Source: CAZGSV01 sp964528605 (GTDB taxonomy: Bacteria > Armatimonadota > Zipacnadia > CAZGSV01). From it: 64,000 nucleotides of DNA. The stretch covers positions 19,478 through 83,477 of the forward strand of contig CAZGSV010000003.1 in NCBI GenBank assembly GCA_964528605.1, read 5' to 3'. Positions 32,644-41,343 of this stretch are shown here, piece after piece. Position 1 is the stretch's first letter; each line of letters opens with the position of its first letter. Below the pieces are notes generated by a model. That model made no database searches. It was not told the DNA's origin and saw only the letters and a program-made list of their open reading frames with translations. Position numbers and translations under genes: made by a program.

Positions 32644-35484
32644 GTGAGAGCAGCGCTGATCTGCCTTCTGTTCCTGGTGTTCGCGCCGGCGGCGTGCGCG
32701 CACTACTTGCCGCCGGAGACTTCCACGCTGACCGCCTGCCGCACTGCCTCGCCGCCGCAGATTGACGGCGCGCTGTCAGAGGCCTGCTGGTCGGGCGCGA
32801 CGCCGACAGGGCCGTTCGTGTTGCTCGGCCAGAGCACGCCCGCGGCCCAGGCCACGGAGGGGTACCTCTGCTGGGATGACGACAACCTCTACGTCGGCAT
32901 GGTGTGCGACGAGGACGCTATGGATCGTCTGGTGGCCGAGGAGCGCGCCCGCGACGACGGCCAGTGGCGCGACGACTGCGTGGAGATAGTCCTGCAGCCG
33001 CAGAAGGACTACTACCACTTCATCCTGACCACTATCGGCAGCCGCTACGACGCGGTCACGCGCAACGGCGAAGCGGACGAGTCCTGGAATCCCGAATGGC
33101 AATACGCGGTGCGCAAGGACGCGGATCGCTGGACCGCCGAGATCGCCATCTCCTTCGCCATTCTCGCAGCGCGCCCCAAAGTCGGCGAGCGCTGGCGGGC
33201 CAACCTGTGCCGCGAAGAGCAGCCGCACGGCGAACTGAGCACCTGGTCGGCTGGCCACACGGGTTTTGAGGAGCCCGAGCGGTTCGGCACTTTGGTCTTT
33301 GCCGATGAGGCTTCGCGCCTCACGGTCACTTCCTGGGGCGCCCTGCTCTCGACGCAGCCCGTCTGGTCCGCAGCGCTGGAAGGACTCGCCGCCGGCCGCG
33401 CCGTCAGTACTCAGGCCCGCGTCGTCCTGCGCAGCGAGCGGGGAGAGGCGCTCGCCAGCCCGGAGGTGGCGCTGCGCGGGGGCGACACGCGGATAGCCGC
33501 GGAGTTCCCCAAGCCGGGCGAGGGCCAATGGGCCATCATCGCCTCTGTCCGACGGGCGGGACGTTGGGAGTACCGCCACGTGCTTCCGTTCTTCATACCC
33601 GCGGGCCTTCCCAGCGCGGAGGCTCCGCTGGAGCGGCTGGACGCGCTGCAGGCGCAGGCGAGCGGCCTCGACCTGGGCAGCGCAGCAGGGGAGTACGCGT
33701 CAATGCTGACGGAGACGCGACAGGACGTCCACGAGATGGCGGCTGCCCTCACGGCCTGGACCGCAGCCACACCCTGGCGCGACACCGGCCGCCGCCTGCA
33801 AAGCGTTCTCCGCAAGGTCGGCTGGCTCGAGCAGGTCGCCGCCTCCTACGAGAACCCCGAGCCGGTGCAGGTCTCGCCTCACCCCCTCGCGACCTCCCAC
33901 GTGTTGAAGCCGCTCAGCCGCTACTTCGAGGCCCGGGACAGGCTGGGCTACGTGGTCTGGCTCGCCAACCCGTGGCTCGACTTCGAGGCCGAGGTAGAGC
34001 CCGAGCGACTGGCGAGCGTTGAAGCGGTGGAGATGCACGGCGCTCAGGGCGAGACTAAGAACCTCGCCCTCATGGTGAGCAACATCTCCCAGCGCCCGCT
34101 CACTTTGCGCGTCGAGGCCTCGCCGCTCCGGAGCGAAGCGGGCGCCTCTCTCGGAACGCCGACGGTGAGGCGGGCGGTCTGGATTCGCCGCAGCCTCTAC
34201 GCCGAGGAGACCGTGGCCGATCCCCTGCCGCGACTCGACGGCGCCGGCCTGCTCGAAATCCCGCCCGGTGAAACGCGGCAGTTGTTCGTGTCGCTGGCGA
34301 CCGAGGGCGCGCCCACTGGCGCCTACGCCGGCGCGTTGCGCCTGCGGCCGCTGGGGTTCTTCGACGAGAGAACCATCAGCCTGACGCTAACGGTGCACCC
34401 GGTCGAACTGGAACTGGGCCCTGCACCGCGCATCTGCACCTGGGGAGCCATCCTCGGCATCAGCTGGGCCACGCCCGACGCCATGCCTTACCTCGAGGAC
34501 GCCGCCGCGCGTGGGGTCAACGTCTTCTTCGTGCCGCCGCCGTTCGTGCTGCCGAAACTCGACAAGGAGGGCAATATCGTTGCCCCCATTGACTGGACCA
34601 AGCACGACGAATACGTGAACACCTACCGCAAGTACGGCCTGATCGTGGAGGCCTACAGCGCGGCCGAGTACTTTGACGAGGTCGCGGCTGCCGCCGGCAT
34701 CGAGTTCATGTCGCCCGCATACCGCAAGGCCTACTCCGCCTGGATCACCGAATGGGTGGCGCACCTCAAAGCCATGGGCCTCGACTACGATGACTTCGCC
34801 TTCCAACTGTACGACGAGCCCAGTGAGGGAGTGCGCTACGAGAAGCACGTTGCGGTGGGCAGGCTGATGAAGGAGATTGACCCCAAGGCGCGCGTGGTCA
34901 TCACCGCGAACACCAGGAACTTGGACAGACTGCGGGCGCTGGCCACGGGGGTGGACATCTGGGTGCCGCACATCAGCACGCTGCGCGATAAGGCGGCGGT
35001 GGAGTTCATCCGCTCGACCGGCAAGGAAATCTGGTGCTACGCGTGCGAGGGCTGGTCCAAGACGCTGCACCCCATCTCCTACTATCGTCTCCTCCCTTGG
35101 GAGGCGGCGCACTACGGCGCCACCGGCTGGGGCTTCTTTGCGCATATGTGGTGGGGCGAGGACACCTGGGGGGTGTGGGGCGCGCGCGGCAGCGAGAAGC
35201 AGGACGGTTCCACCTACTCGACCGTCTACCCGGCGGTTGACGGGCCGGTCAGTTCGCGCCGTTGGGAAGCCTACAACGAGGGCCGGCAGGACTACCTCTA
35301 CCTGAGGCTGCTGGCCGAGCGGGTGGCGCGGGGCGATGCCGCGGCCGCGGCGCTGCTCAAGGAAGCGGACGCGCTGGCAGTGTCCCTGCTGCGTGAGGGC
35401 TACCCGACCAGGCTGCCGGCCGACGCCGACCCAAACGCGCTCGAGGTCATGCGGGCCAAGATGCTGGAGGCGCTGCTAAGGTAA
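32644..35484 (+). CDS. Secreted protein with CBM9-like domain and DUF4091/GH123-like catalytic domain
   Basis: 946 residues from GTG at 32644, with AAGGGA at 32629-32634. A signal peptide ends near residue 22 (FAPAACAHY). Residues about 35-210 are a CBM9-like domain (IDGALSEACW, CWDDDNLYVGMVC, DDCVEIVLQP). A beta-sandwich occupies about 440-580. The C-terminal 350 residues form a TIM barrel of the DUF4091/GH123 type with FQLYDEPSEG carrying an Asp-Glu pair like that used by GH123 N-acetylgalactosaminidases, and WGFFAHMWW. The protein may cleave amino-sugar polymers. The tail YNEGRQDYLYL is typical of the family. Confidence 0.8.
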   Translation: MRAALICLLFLVFAPAACAHYLPPETSTLTACRTASPPQIDGALSEACWSGATPTGPFVLLGQSTPAAQATEGYLCWDDDNLYVGMVCDEDAMDRLVAEERARDDGQWRDDCVEIVLQPQKDYYHFILTTIGSRYDAVTRNGEADESWNPEWQYAVRKDADRWTAEIAISFAILAARPKVGERWRANLCREEQPHGELSTWSAGHTGFEEPERFGTLVFADEASRLTVTSWGALLSTQPVWSAALEGLAAGRAVSTQARVVLRSERGEALASPEVALRGGDTRIAAEFPKPGEGQWAIIASVRRAGRWEYRHVLPFFIPAGLPSAEAPLERLDALQAQASGLDLGSAAGEYASMLTETRQDVHEMAAALTAWTAATPWRDTGRRLQSVLRKVGWLEQVAASYENPEPVQVSPHPLATSHVLKPLSRYFEARDRLGYVVWLANPWLDFEAEVEPERLASVEAVEMHGAQGETKNLALMVSNISQRPLTLRVEASPLRSEAGASLGTPTVRRAVWIRRSLYAEETVADPLPRLDGAGLLEIPPGETRQLFVSLATEGAPTGAYAGALRLRPLGFFDERTISLTLTVHPVELELGPAPRICTWGAILGISWATPDAMPYLEDAAARGVNVFFVPPPFVLPKLDKEGNIVAPIDWTKHDEYVNTYRKYGLIVEAYSAAEYFDEVAAAAGIEFMSPAYRKAYSAWITEWVAHLKAMGLDYDDFAFQLYDEPSEGVRYEKHVAVGRLMKEIDPKARVVITANTRNLDRLRALATGVDIWVPHISTLRDKAAVEFIRSTGKEIWCYACEGWSKTLHPISYYRLLPWEAAHYGATGWGFFAHMWWGEDTWGVWGARGSEKQDGSTYSTVYPAVDGPVSSRRWEAYNEGRQDYLYLRLLAERVARGDAAAAALLKEADALAVSLLREGYPTRLPADADPNALEVMRAKMLEALLR

Positions 35485-35610
35485 GGCGTCTGCGCCTCGG
35501 CGAGCAAGGTTCCTCTCGGACCGCGCGAGGTTGTAGCGCCCTGACTCCGTGCAGGGCTGCCTCGTGGCGCGAACGGCCGCCGCCCGGCGCCGGAACTTGC
35601 TTCCGCGAGT

Positions 35611-36456
35611 TCAGAACCCAAGCAACCGCAATGGAATGCCGATGATGAGCGCGACCACGAGGTCGAACGCTTTCAGGTAGATCGCGTCCCGCCGGGTGTG
35701 GTGCAACAGCGGCAGCAGCCCGTGCCCATCCTGGACCAAGGAATTGGTCAACAGCACGGAGAAAGGCGCCTGGTGCTTCAGGAACATAAGTGTGAACGCC
35801 AGGTGCGGCCCCGAAGTCGGCAGTAGACCGATGATGGCGCCCGCGAAGAGCAAGCCAAGACTACCGCCGGGCGCCAAGGCGCCGACCTTGAGCCGCGTGC
35901 CCACCAGGTCGAGAACGATTATCATGCCGAAGATCCAGGCCGCCAGCGCCGGCAGGTGGCGCCGGAGGATGTGGTCCCACACGTGCTCCGTAAGGAAGTG
36001 GCGCGCGCCGCGGAAGCACTCTTCCGGGTCCTCGTGAACGGTCACCGCGCACTCCTTGCACAGTTCGAGGTTGAGCCGCTTGGTCAGCCAGTCGGCCGCA
36101 AATCCGCCGAGCACCCCGACGGCGCCGCACACGCCCAAGAGCAGAGGGAGCGTCCTGGGTATCAACCTGACCATCATGAGGCCCTCGTCCCCGACCGACG
36201 CCAGCATCACCGCCACCAGCGCCCAGAAACTGGCGATGCCCCTGACGTAGAGCCCGACTACCAGCCAGTCCGTAACGCACCCGGGCACCAAGCCTAGCAG
36301 AGCGGCCAGCACGTACTGCCGCCAGGGCTTGCCGGTGAAAGCGCTGCGGACGCGGCCGCGCCAGCGCAACTCGGCGTACTCGATGACGACCATCAGCACG
36401 AACACGATCGCCGTGGTCTTGGCCGCTTCCTTGAGCGATCCGAGAAAGACTGTCAT
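35611..36456 (-). CDS. Putative metal/arsenic-efflux-like membrane protein (PF11449-like)
   Basis: 281 residues from ATG at 36456; a GTG nine codons upstream is an alternative. About eight to ten membrane helices. Two symmetric halves carry LVPGCVTDWLVVGLYVRG near 60 and LLPTSGPHLAFTLMFL near 215, each followed by a segment with GDEG or QDGHG. This duplicated PGC/PTSGP-DG layout matches what I remember of PF11449, a putative ten-helix heavy-metal exporter family sometimes annotated ArsP_2 or manganese transporter. A hydrophilic loop (about 120-160, CKECAVTVHEDPEECF) has Cys and His residues suited to metal binding. Not in an operon. Confidence 0.6.
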   Translation of the reverse strand: MTVFLGSLKEAAKTTAIVFVLMVVIEYAELRWRGRVRSAFTGKPWRQYVLAALLGLVPGCVTDWLVVGLYVRGIASFWALVAVMLASVGDEGLMMVRLIPRTLPLLLGVCGAVGVLGGFAADWLTKRLNLELCKECAVTVHEDPEECFRGARHFLTEHVWDHILRRHLPALAAWIFGMIIVLDLVGTRLKVGALAPGGSLGLLFAGAIIGLLPTSGPHLAFTLMFLKHQAPFSVLLTNSLVQDGHGLLPLLHHTRRDAIYLKAFDLVVALIIGIPLRLLGF

Positions 36457-36557
36457 GTCTGGCCTGGTGTTGGACCCAGGCACCCTGGGCCTCGTGCCCC
36501 GGGACCTGGTCAGAGCGCCGGCGCCGAGCCGGGCAAAGCCCCGGCGCCCGAGCCCGC

Positions 36558-37211
36558 CTAGTCAGAATACGAGATGTCCCAGTACTTGCGCCAGACGTTC
36601 TCGGACACTACCTGCGGGCTGGCCGGCGCGGGGTTGCCGGCCTCGTCGGCGTGGTCGGTGTCGCTGTGATACATCTCCGGCCGCATCCACTCGCTGTGCC
36701 CGTCAGCGAAGAGCACATTGGACCCGCCGTTGTGCACCCGACACACCGCCCAGTAGCAGAGCGCGCCCCCCTGGAACAGTCCTACCGGCCCGCACGGCGG
36801 ACCCGCGAGACACCTGTCCCATTCGACCAGCAGAATCTTGTCGGCCGGTGCGGTGACGGCCGCAGCCCCCCTCCCCGGGAAGCCAGCCACGTAAGGGCTC
36901 TGACAGCCGACGTTGTAGCCGTGACCGTAGAACCACGACAGGTCAGGCCGGCTCGGGCACTTGAAGAAGGTTTCCTTGGTCACGAAGGGCGCTATCCGTT
37001 CCTTCCACTTGTAGGCCAAGGGATACCGCTCCTGCCAGTCGGTGACATACATAGAAAAGGCCATCCCCATCTGGCGCATGTTCGAGAGGCAGGTCGTCTT
37101 GCGCGCCGCCTCGCGCGCCCTGGCTATGACGGGGAAGAGGATGGCAGCCAGAATGGCAATGATAGCGATGACGACCAGCAACTCGATGAGGGTGAAGCCT
37201 CGCTTGGCCAA
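36558..37211 (-). CDS. Type II secretion/type IV pilin-like pseudopilin with H-X9-DG motif
   Basis: 217 residues from TTG at 37211. This start puts GGGAGGG six bases upstream and gives the short basic leader MAKR before the prepilin peptidase site, G/FTLIELLVV. The hydrophobic helix IAIIAILAAILFPVIARARE follows. The C-terminal half is DUF1559-like and contains HNGGSNVLFADG, the H-X9-DG motif found in many copies in Planctomycetes and Armatimonadota. The protein is probably processed by a prepilin peptidase and assembled at the cell envelope. No other secretion genes are adjacent. Confidence 0.88.
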   Translation of the reverse strand: MAKRGFTLIELLVVIAIIAILAAILFPVIARAREAARKTTCLSNMRQMGMAFSMYVTDWQERYPLAYKWKERIAPFVTKETFFKCPSRPDLSWFYGHGYNVGCQSPYVAGFPGRGAAAVTAPADKILLVEWDRCLAGPPCGPVGLFQGGALCYWAVCRVHNGGSNVLFADGHSEWMRPEMYHSDTDHADEAGNPAPASPQVVSENVWRKYWDISYSD

Positions 37212-37344
37212 ACTGAGCCCTCCCGCGGGACGGTGGCACGATTCCCTGAATCGTAACACTGGCGCCCCGGCCGGGCAAGTCCCGGAGCGCGGGACGGGCG
37301 TGCCGCTCTCAGGCTGTTTGCCCTGGCAGGACGAAGATGCCAGA

Positions 37345-38772
37345 ATGCGGCCCCTGGTGACCGCGATGAATAGTGTGACTGAATCGGCGAGACAACTGGC
37401 GGTCGTCGCGCAGGCCGAGGTGCTCGTGGCCGGCGGCGGCGTCTCCGGCCTGGCGGCGGCGATCTGCGCGGGGCGGGCGGGGGCGCAGACGATGCTCCTA
37501 GAGCGCACTAGCCTGCTGGGCGGGACCGCTACCGCCGGCCTGATGGCCAACGTGACGAATCACTGTTTTGAGAAGAGCGGCCGGCAGGTAGTGAAGGGCT
37601 TTACGGAGGAGTTCCTGAACCGCCTCGCCGAGCGCGACGGGGGGCTGCGAGATTGGCGGCATCCCGAGGTTCCCCAGGTGCCTTTCGACCCGGAGGTATT
37701 CCAACTGGTCGCGATGGAGATGCTGCGCGAGGTCAAGGTGCGGGTGTGGCTGGAGACTTGGGCTGTCGGCGTGCTGACGGAGGAGGGGAAAGTCACGGGG
37801 ATCGTCGTCGAGACCCGCGGCGGGCGCAAGGCGCTACGCGGCAACGTCACGGTTGATTGCACCGGTGACGCGGACCTAGCCTGCCTCGCTGGCGCAGAGA
37901 TGCGCGTCGGCCACGGTGGGCACAGCCTCGAGTTCCGAATGGGAAACGTTGACCTGGAGCGTGCCTACCAATTCGTCCGCGATAACGCGCGCAACTTCAT
38001 CGAGAAGTCGGACGTGCCGACCCTGTTTGCCGAGTTTTGCCGCAACTGGGAGGAGCGCGGCCTGTTCCATCTGCCGCACGGCGGCGGCCGCGAGATGCCG
38101 CTGTTGCAGGAGGCCATCAAGCGAGGCGAGTTCAAGGCCGAGGACGGGCGGGCCTACGGCATGGACTCGCTGGGGATGTACGCGGTGCGCGGCGACAGCA
38201 CCGTGATCGTCAACGCCAACTTCTTCCGCTTCGACGTCTTCGACCCGGACGAGTACACCGCGGTGCAGTTCGAGGCGCGCGAGAAGTGCTTCTATGTCGC
38301 GGACTTTCTGCGGCGGCACTTCCCCGGGTTCGAGAACGCCTTCATCGTGGCAACCGCACCCACGCTGGGGCTGCGGCGGACCCGCTGCATAACAGGCGCC
38401 TATGTGCTCAACGACGATGACCTGCGGCGCGGCGCGCAGTTCGACGATGTCGTGGGCCTGGCGAGCGAGATTCGCCAGGAGGCGAGGCTGGAGCGGGCGG
38501 TCGAGATTCCCTATCGGTGTCTGCTGCCGCAGCGGGTAGAGGGGCTTCTCGTCGCCTCGGGCAAGACCATCTCGACGGACCCGTGCGCCCTCATCCGGGG
38601 GCAGGCTCACTGCATGACCATCGGGCAGGCGGCGGGCGTGGCCGCCACGCTCTCCTCGCGGCCCGGCGTCGTTCCCTCACAACTGGACGTGAAGGCGCTG
38701 CAGCGCGCGCTGCTGGCGCAGAATGTCTTCCTCGGCGACGCCGACCGACTGAGCGCCCTCGGTCTGTCCTAG
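37345..38772 (+). CDS. FAD-dependent oxidoreductase (FAD_oxidored family)
   Basis: 475 residues from ATG at 37345; a second ATG at 37366 is equally possible. The FAD-binding Rossmann motif is VLVAGGGVSGLAAAICAGRAG followed by LLER. A GDADLA segment near 270 is the second FAD-contacting strand, and the C-terminal GQAAGVAATL helix is typical. PF12831-type enzymes are common in carbohydrate-degrading Planctomycetes and Armatimonadota, mostly without assigned substrates. It diverges from the pseudopilin gene, with 133 bases between start codons. No signal peptide. Confidence 0.85.
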   Translation: MRPLVTAMNSVTESARQLAVVAQAEVLVAGGGVSGLAAAICAGRAGAQTMLLERTSLLGGTATAGLMANVTNHCFEKSGRQVVKGFTEEFLNRLAERDGGLRDWRHPEVPQVPFDPEVFQLVAMEMLREVKVRVWLETWAVGVLTEEGKVTGIVVETRGGRKALRGNVTVDCTGDADLACLAGAEMRVGHGGHSLEFRMGNVDLERAYQFVRDNARNFIEKSDVPTLFAEFCRNWEERGLFHLPHGGGREMPLLQEAIKRGEFKAEDGRAYGMDSLGMYAVRGDSTVIVNANFFRFDVFDPDEYTAVQFEAREKCFYVADFLRRHFPGFENAFIVATAPTLGLRRTRCITGAYVLNDDDLRRGAQFDDVVGLASEIRQEARLERAVEIPYRCLLPQRVEGLLVASGKTISTDPCALIRGQAHCMTIGQAAGVAATLSSRPGVVPSQLDVKALQRALLAQNVFLGDADRLSALGLS

Positions 38773-38788
38773 CGAGCGCCCCCCTGGC

Positions 38789-38819
38789 GCGTAGAGGCGT
38801 ATTGCCATACGCCCCTGCG
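38789..38819. repeat. GTAGAGG palindromic intergenic element
   Basis: GGCGTAT (38796-38802) pairs with ATACGCC (38807-38813) around TGCC. Flanks GCGTAGA and CCTGCG resemble the family consensus. It lies in the convergent gap between the FAD oxidoreductase and the operon ending at 38832, where it could help end transcription. Confidence 0.55.
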
Positions 38820-38831
38820 CACGATGCTCCC

Positions 38832-39962
38832 CTACTGCTGCGCGCCGGCTTGCGCCCCGCCGGCCGGCGGTGGGTGCGCCGCCAGGGCCTCCTGCGCGAA
38901 CCGGACAGCGTTGCGCCAGACGCGGACTTGCGCCGCCGCGTCCGTATGGTACCCGGTTCCTGACGCCACTTGCCGTATGACCACGACGTCCACCTCGCCG
39001 CCGCTCTCAATCTCCATGATCTCGCCCTGGTAGCGCCGGAACTTGGCCTCCTTCTTTTCCTGAGCCGTCTGCGTCTTCCAGAAAGCCCGCGAGGCCGCGG
39101 GCGGCGGCTCCGCGCGCTTTTCCGCAAACGCAGCCAGTCCGAACGCGGGTCGCGCCAGCACTACGCAGTACAGGTAGGGATAGGCAGTGCCCTGCACGCT
39201 GTTGAGGGACACCTGCGTCTGCACGCCGATGAACTCCGGGGGGGCGCCCGTGAGCTCGAACAGCAGCCGGCAATCGGTGGGTGTGCGCTTGGGTTCCTTG
39301 CCCGACAACTCCAACATGGGCACGCACTGGAGCGGCATCTTTGGGTCGCGCTGCAACTCTCTGTAGACGTTGAGCAGCGGCTCCAGTTTGAGCGCGATCT
39401 GCGGCGGTTCCCAAACCAGCGCCCATCCGGAGAGCCAGAAGGGAATGAGCAGCAGCAGCGAGTCCACCACCCACACCGCCAGCAGGCTGTCCGTAGCCGG
39501 GCGCATGCCGAGCAAGGCCCAGAACTGATCTCCCACGTCCAATGGCGGGGGCCCACCGACCTCGTACAGGCCGACCGTTACGCCGCCCACGAGCACGAGA
39601 TACCCCAGGAATCCCAAGCAGCCCCAGCCGCAGCCGAGGCCGAAGCGCGAGGCCCGCCGCTTGGCCTCCTCGGCTTGCCCGTGGAGCGCGGCGAGCCGCT
39701 TGAGTTCCTCGACGGTCACCCGCTCCCACTTGCGCTCGCGCGAGACGGGCGCTTTGGCGCTCCTCACCGACCGTAGGATCAACAGCCCCACGCCGACCAC
39801 ATAGACCAGCGTCCCGAGCAGGCCCGCCACCAGCAACTGCAATGCCGCCCCCGCGAGCAGCGCCGCCCCGGCAAGCACAAGGCGCGCCCTGCGCGGCAGC
39901 CCCGGGGCGAATAGGTACTTGGGCTGTGGCGGCTTCTCCGTCGCCTGGGAGCGCTTAGCCAT
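38832..39962 (-). CDS. Membrane protein of unknown function in the radical SAM operon
   Basis: 376 residues. Four hydrophobic stretches are visible: two near 28-65 (ARLVLAGAALLAGAALQLLV, then LLGTLVYVVGVGLLI) and two near 115-195 (GCLGFLGYLVLVGGVTVGL, and LLAVWVVDSLLLLIPFWL). A charged linker with WERVTVEELKRLAAL sits between the pairs. The C-terminal 180 residues are soluble, with a strand-rich pattern and an Ala/Gly/Gln-rich end. I do not recognise a family. The start overlaps the stop of the radical SAM gene by eight bases, so it should be translated with it. It may anchor or receive the modified product, but this is inference. Confidence 0.7.
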   Translation of the reverse strand: MAKRSQATEKPPQPKYLFAPGLPRRARLVLAGAALLAGAALQLLVAGLLGTLVYVVGVGLLILRSVRSAKAPVSRERKWERVTVEELKRLAALHGQAEEAKRRASRFGLGCGWGCLGFLGYLVLVGGVTVGLYEVGGPPPLDVGDQFWALLGMRPATDSLLAVWVVDSLLLLIPFWLSGWALVWEPPQIALKLEPLLNVYRELQRDPKMPLQCVPMLELSGKEPKRTPTDCRLLFELTGAPPEFIGVQTQVSLNSVQGTAYPYLYCVVLARPAFGLAAFAEKRAEPPPAASRAFWKTQTAQEKKEAKFRRYQGEIMEIESGGEVDVVVIRQVASGTGYHTDAAAQVRVWRNAVRFAQEALAAHPPPAGGAQAGAQQ

Positions 39963-41343
39963 TCCGTATCGGCCTCAGTTCACGAGTGCCCATGGCGTCC
40001 CAGTAGATGGGGCAGGCAGCCCCGCACAGGTCGAGCAGATTGCAGTCGCGGCACAAGTCCGGCGCGTAGTCGCGGCGCTGCCACCAGCGCGCCGCCGCTG
40101 ACGACCATACCTCGGGAAACGGCTCCCGCAGCAGGTTGCCGACGGGCTCGGTCACACTGGAGCACGGCAGCACACCGCCGTCCGGGGCCACGCTGAGCAA
40201 ACCGTCACATGCCGCGCACGCCTTGTTCCCCAGGCCCTCGGCCACCGGGTTGAAAAGGCAGTAGGGCGTGGGAGAGTACCACATGAACTCCAGCCCGAGC
40301 CGCCGCGCGCGGTCGCGCACGCGCAGCACCGCCTCGCCTATCTCCTCGTAGGCCACGTAGTTGGCCTCGGGCTCCAGCGCAGCGCTGCCGCAGGGCATGA
40401 TCATGTTCATCGAGAGTCGCTCGCGGCCCAGACGCGCGGCCAAGTCGACCACGCCCTCGACGCAGTCAATGTTGCCACGGCTGATCGTCGTGTGCGTGTG
40501 CGCCGTGATCCCGGCCTCGGCCAGGTTGCGCACCCCCGCGCACGTGGCCTCAAAGGACCCCGGCACGCGGGTAAGCCTCTCGTGGACCTCCGCCGTCGGG
40601 CCCTCAACGCTCACCTGCGCGCTGTTGAGGCCGTGCTCGCGCAGCGCCCGCGCGCACTCGGGCGTGATGAGTGTTCCGTTGGTGATGAGGTTGACGCGCA
40701 TGCCGAGGCGGCGCGCATAGCGTACCAGCCGCGGCAGGTCCGGGCGGACGGCCGGCTCGCCGCCGGTGAAACTAGTCGTGGGCACTTTGGCCTCGTGCCA
40801 GATAACGCGGAGCACGCGCTCGATGTCCCGTGTGCTCATCTCTCGCCCCGCGGGACCGCCGTGACAGCCGGGCCCTCCCGCGCCGACGCAGCCCGCGTAG
40901 CAGAACGTGCAGGACAAGTTGCAGCGGTAGGTGACCGCAATCTCGCTGAGCACCGGCAGCACATTGAACGGCCTGCGGAACGGCACCGTCTCCACCGCGC
41001 GCCGCGCCTGCCCTTCCCGCAGGCACCCGACCAGCAGTGCGCGCACGTCGCAGAAGAAGTCATGGATCTGCTGGCGTCGCTGCGGGGTATCTCCGACGCG
41101 CCTGAGGAACCGTTCCACCGGCTCGCCGGACAGCGTCGCCTTGAGCAACGCGAGCGCCGTGGGGTTTAGGCGGTGCGCCTTGTTGGGCCGCAAGATTAGC
41201 AGGCTGTCCTCTTCGCGCACGTAGATGAAGGGCGCGATCTCGCGCACGAAACCGTCTATCCAGCGGATGTAAACCTGGTCGCCGTTGCCGGGGGCGGCAC
41301 GCCTCCCGGCGCGCCCCTGCGCTCGCCTGCGCAACACAGACAC
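39955..41343 (-). CDS. Radical SAM/SPASM peptide maturase with N-terminal PqqD/RRE-like domain
   Basis: 462 residues from GTG at 41343, which shares its first base with the TAG stop of the upstream gene (TAGTG) and has GGGGG eight bases upstream. Residues about 20-125 look like a PqqD-type recognition domain (LNPTALALLKATLSG, then a helical FLRRVGDTPQRRQQIHDFF). The radical SAM core has CNLSCTFCYAGC (CxxxCxxC) near 140, a glycine-rich FTGGEPAVRP near 190 and the SPASM C-terminus with CAAC, CSS, CRDCNLLDLC and AACP, which would bind auxiliary Fe-S clusters. Such enzymes modify ribosomally made peptides. The probable substrate is the Cys/His tail encoded just upstream. Confidence 0.85.
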   Translation of the reverse strand: MSVLRRRAQGRAGRRAAPGNGDQVYIRWIDGFVREIAPFIYVREEDSLLILRPNKAHRLNPTALALLKATLSGEPVERFLRRVGDTPQRRQQIHDFFCDVRALLVGCLREGQARRAVETVPFRRPFNVLPVLSEIAVTYRCNLSCTFCYAGCVGAGGPGCHGGPAGREMSTRDIERVLRVIWHEAKVPTTSFTGGEPAVRPDLPRLVRYARRLGMRVNLITNGTLITPECARALREHGLNSAQVSVEGPTAEVHERLTRVPGSFEATCAGVRNLAEAGITAHTHTTISRGNIDCVEGVVDLAARLGRERLSMNMIMPCGSAALEPEANYVAYEEIGEAVLRVRDRARRLGLEFMWYSPTPYCLFNPVAEGLGNKACAACDGLLSVAPDGGVLPCSSVTEPVGNLLREPFPEVWSSAAARWWQRRDYAPDLCRDCNLLDLCGAACPIYWDAMGTRELRPIRNG

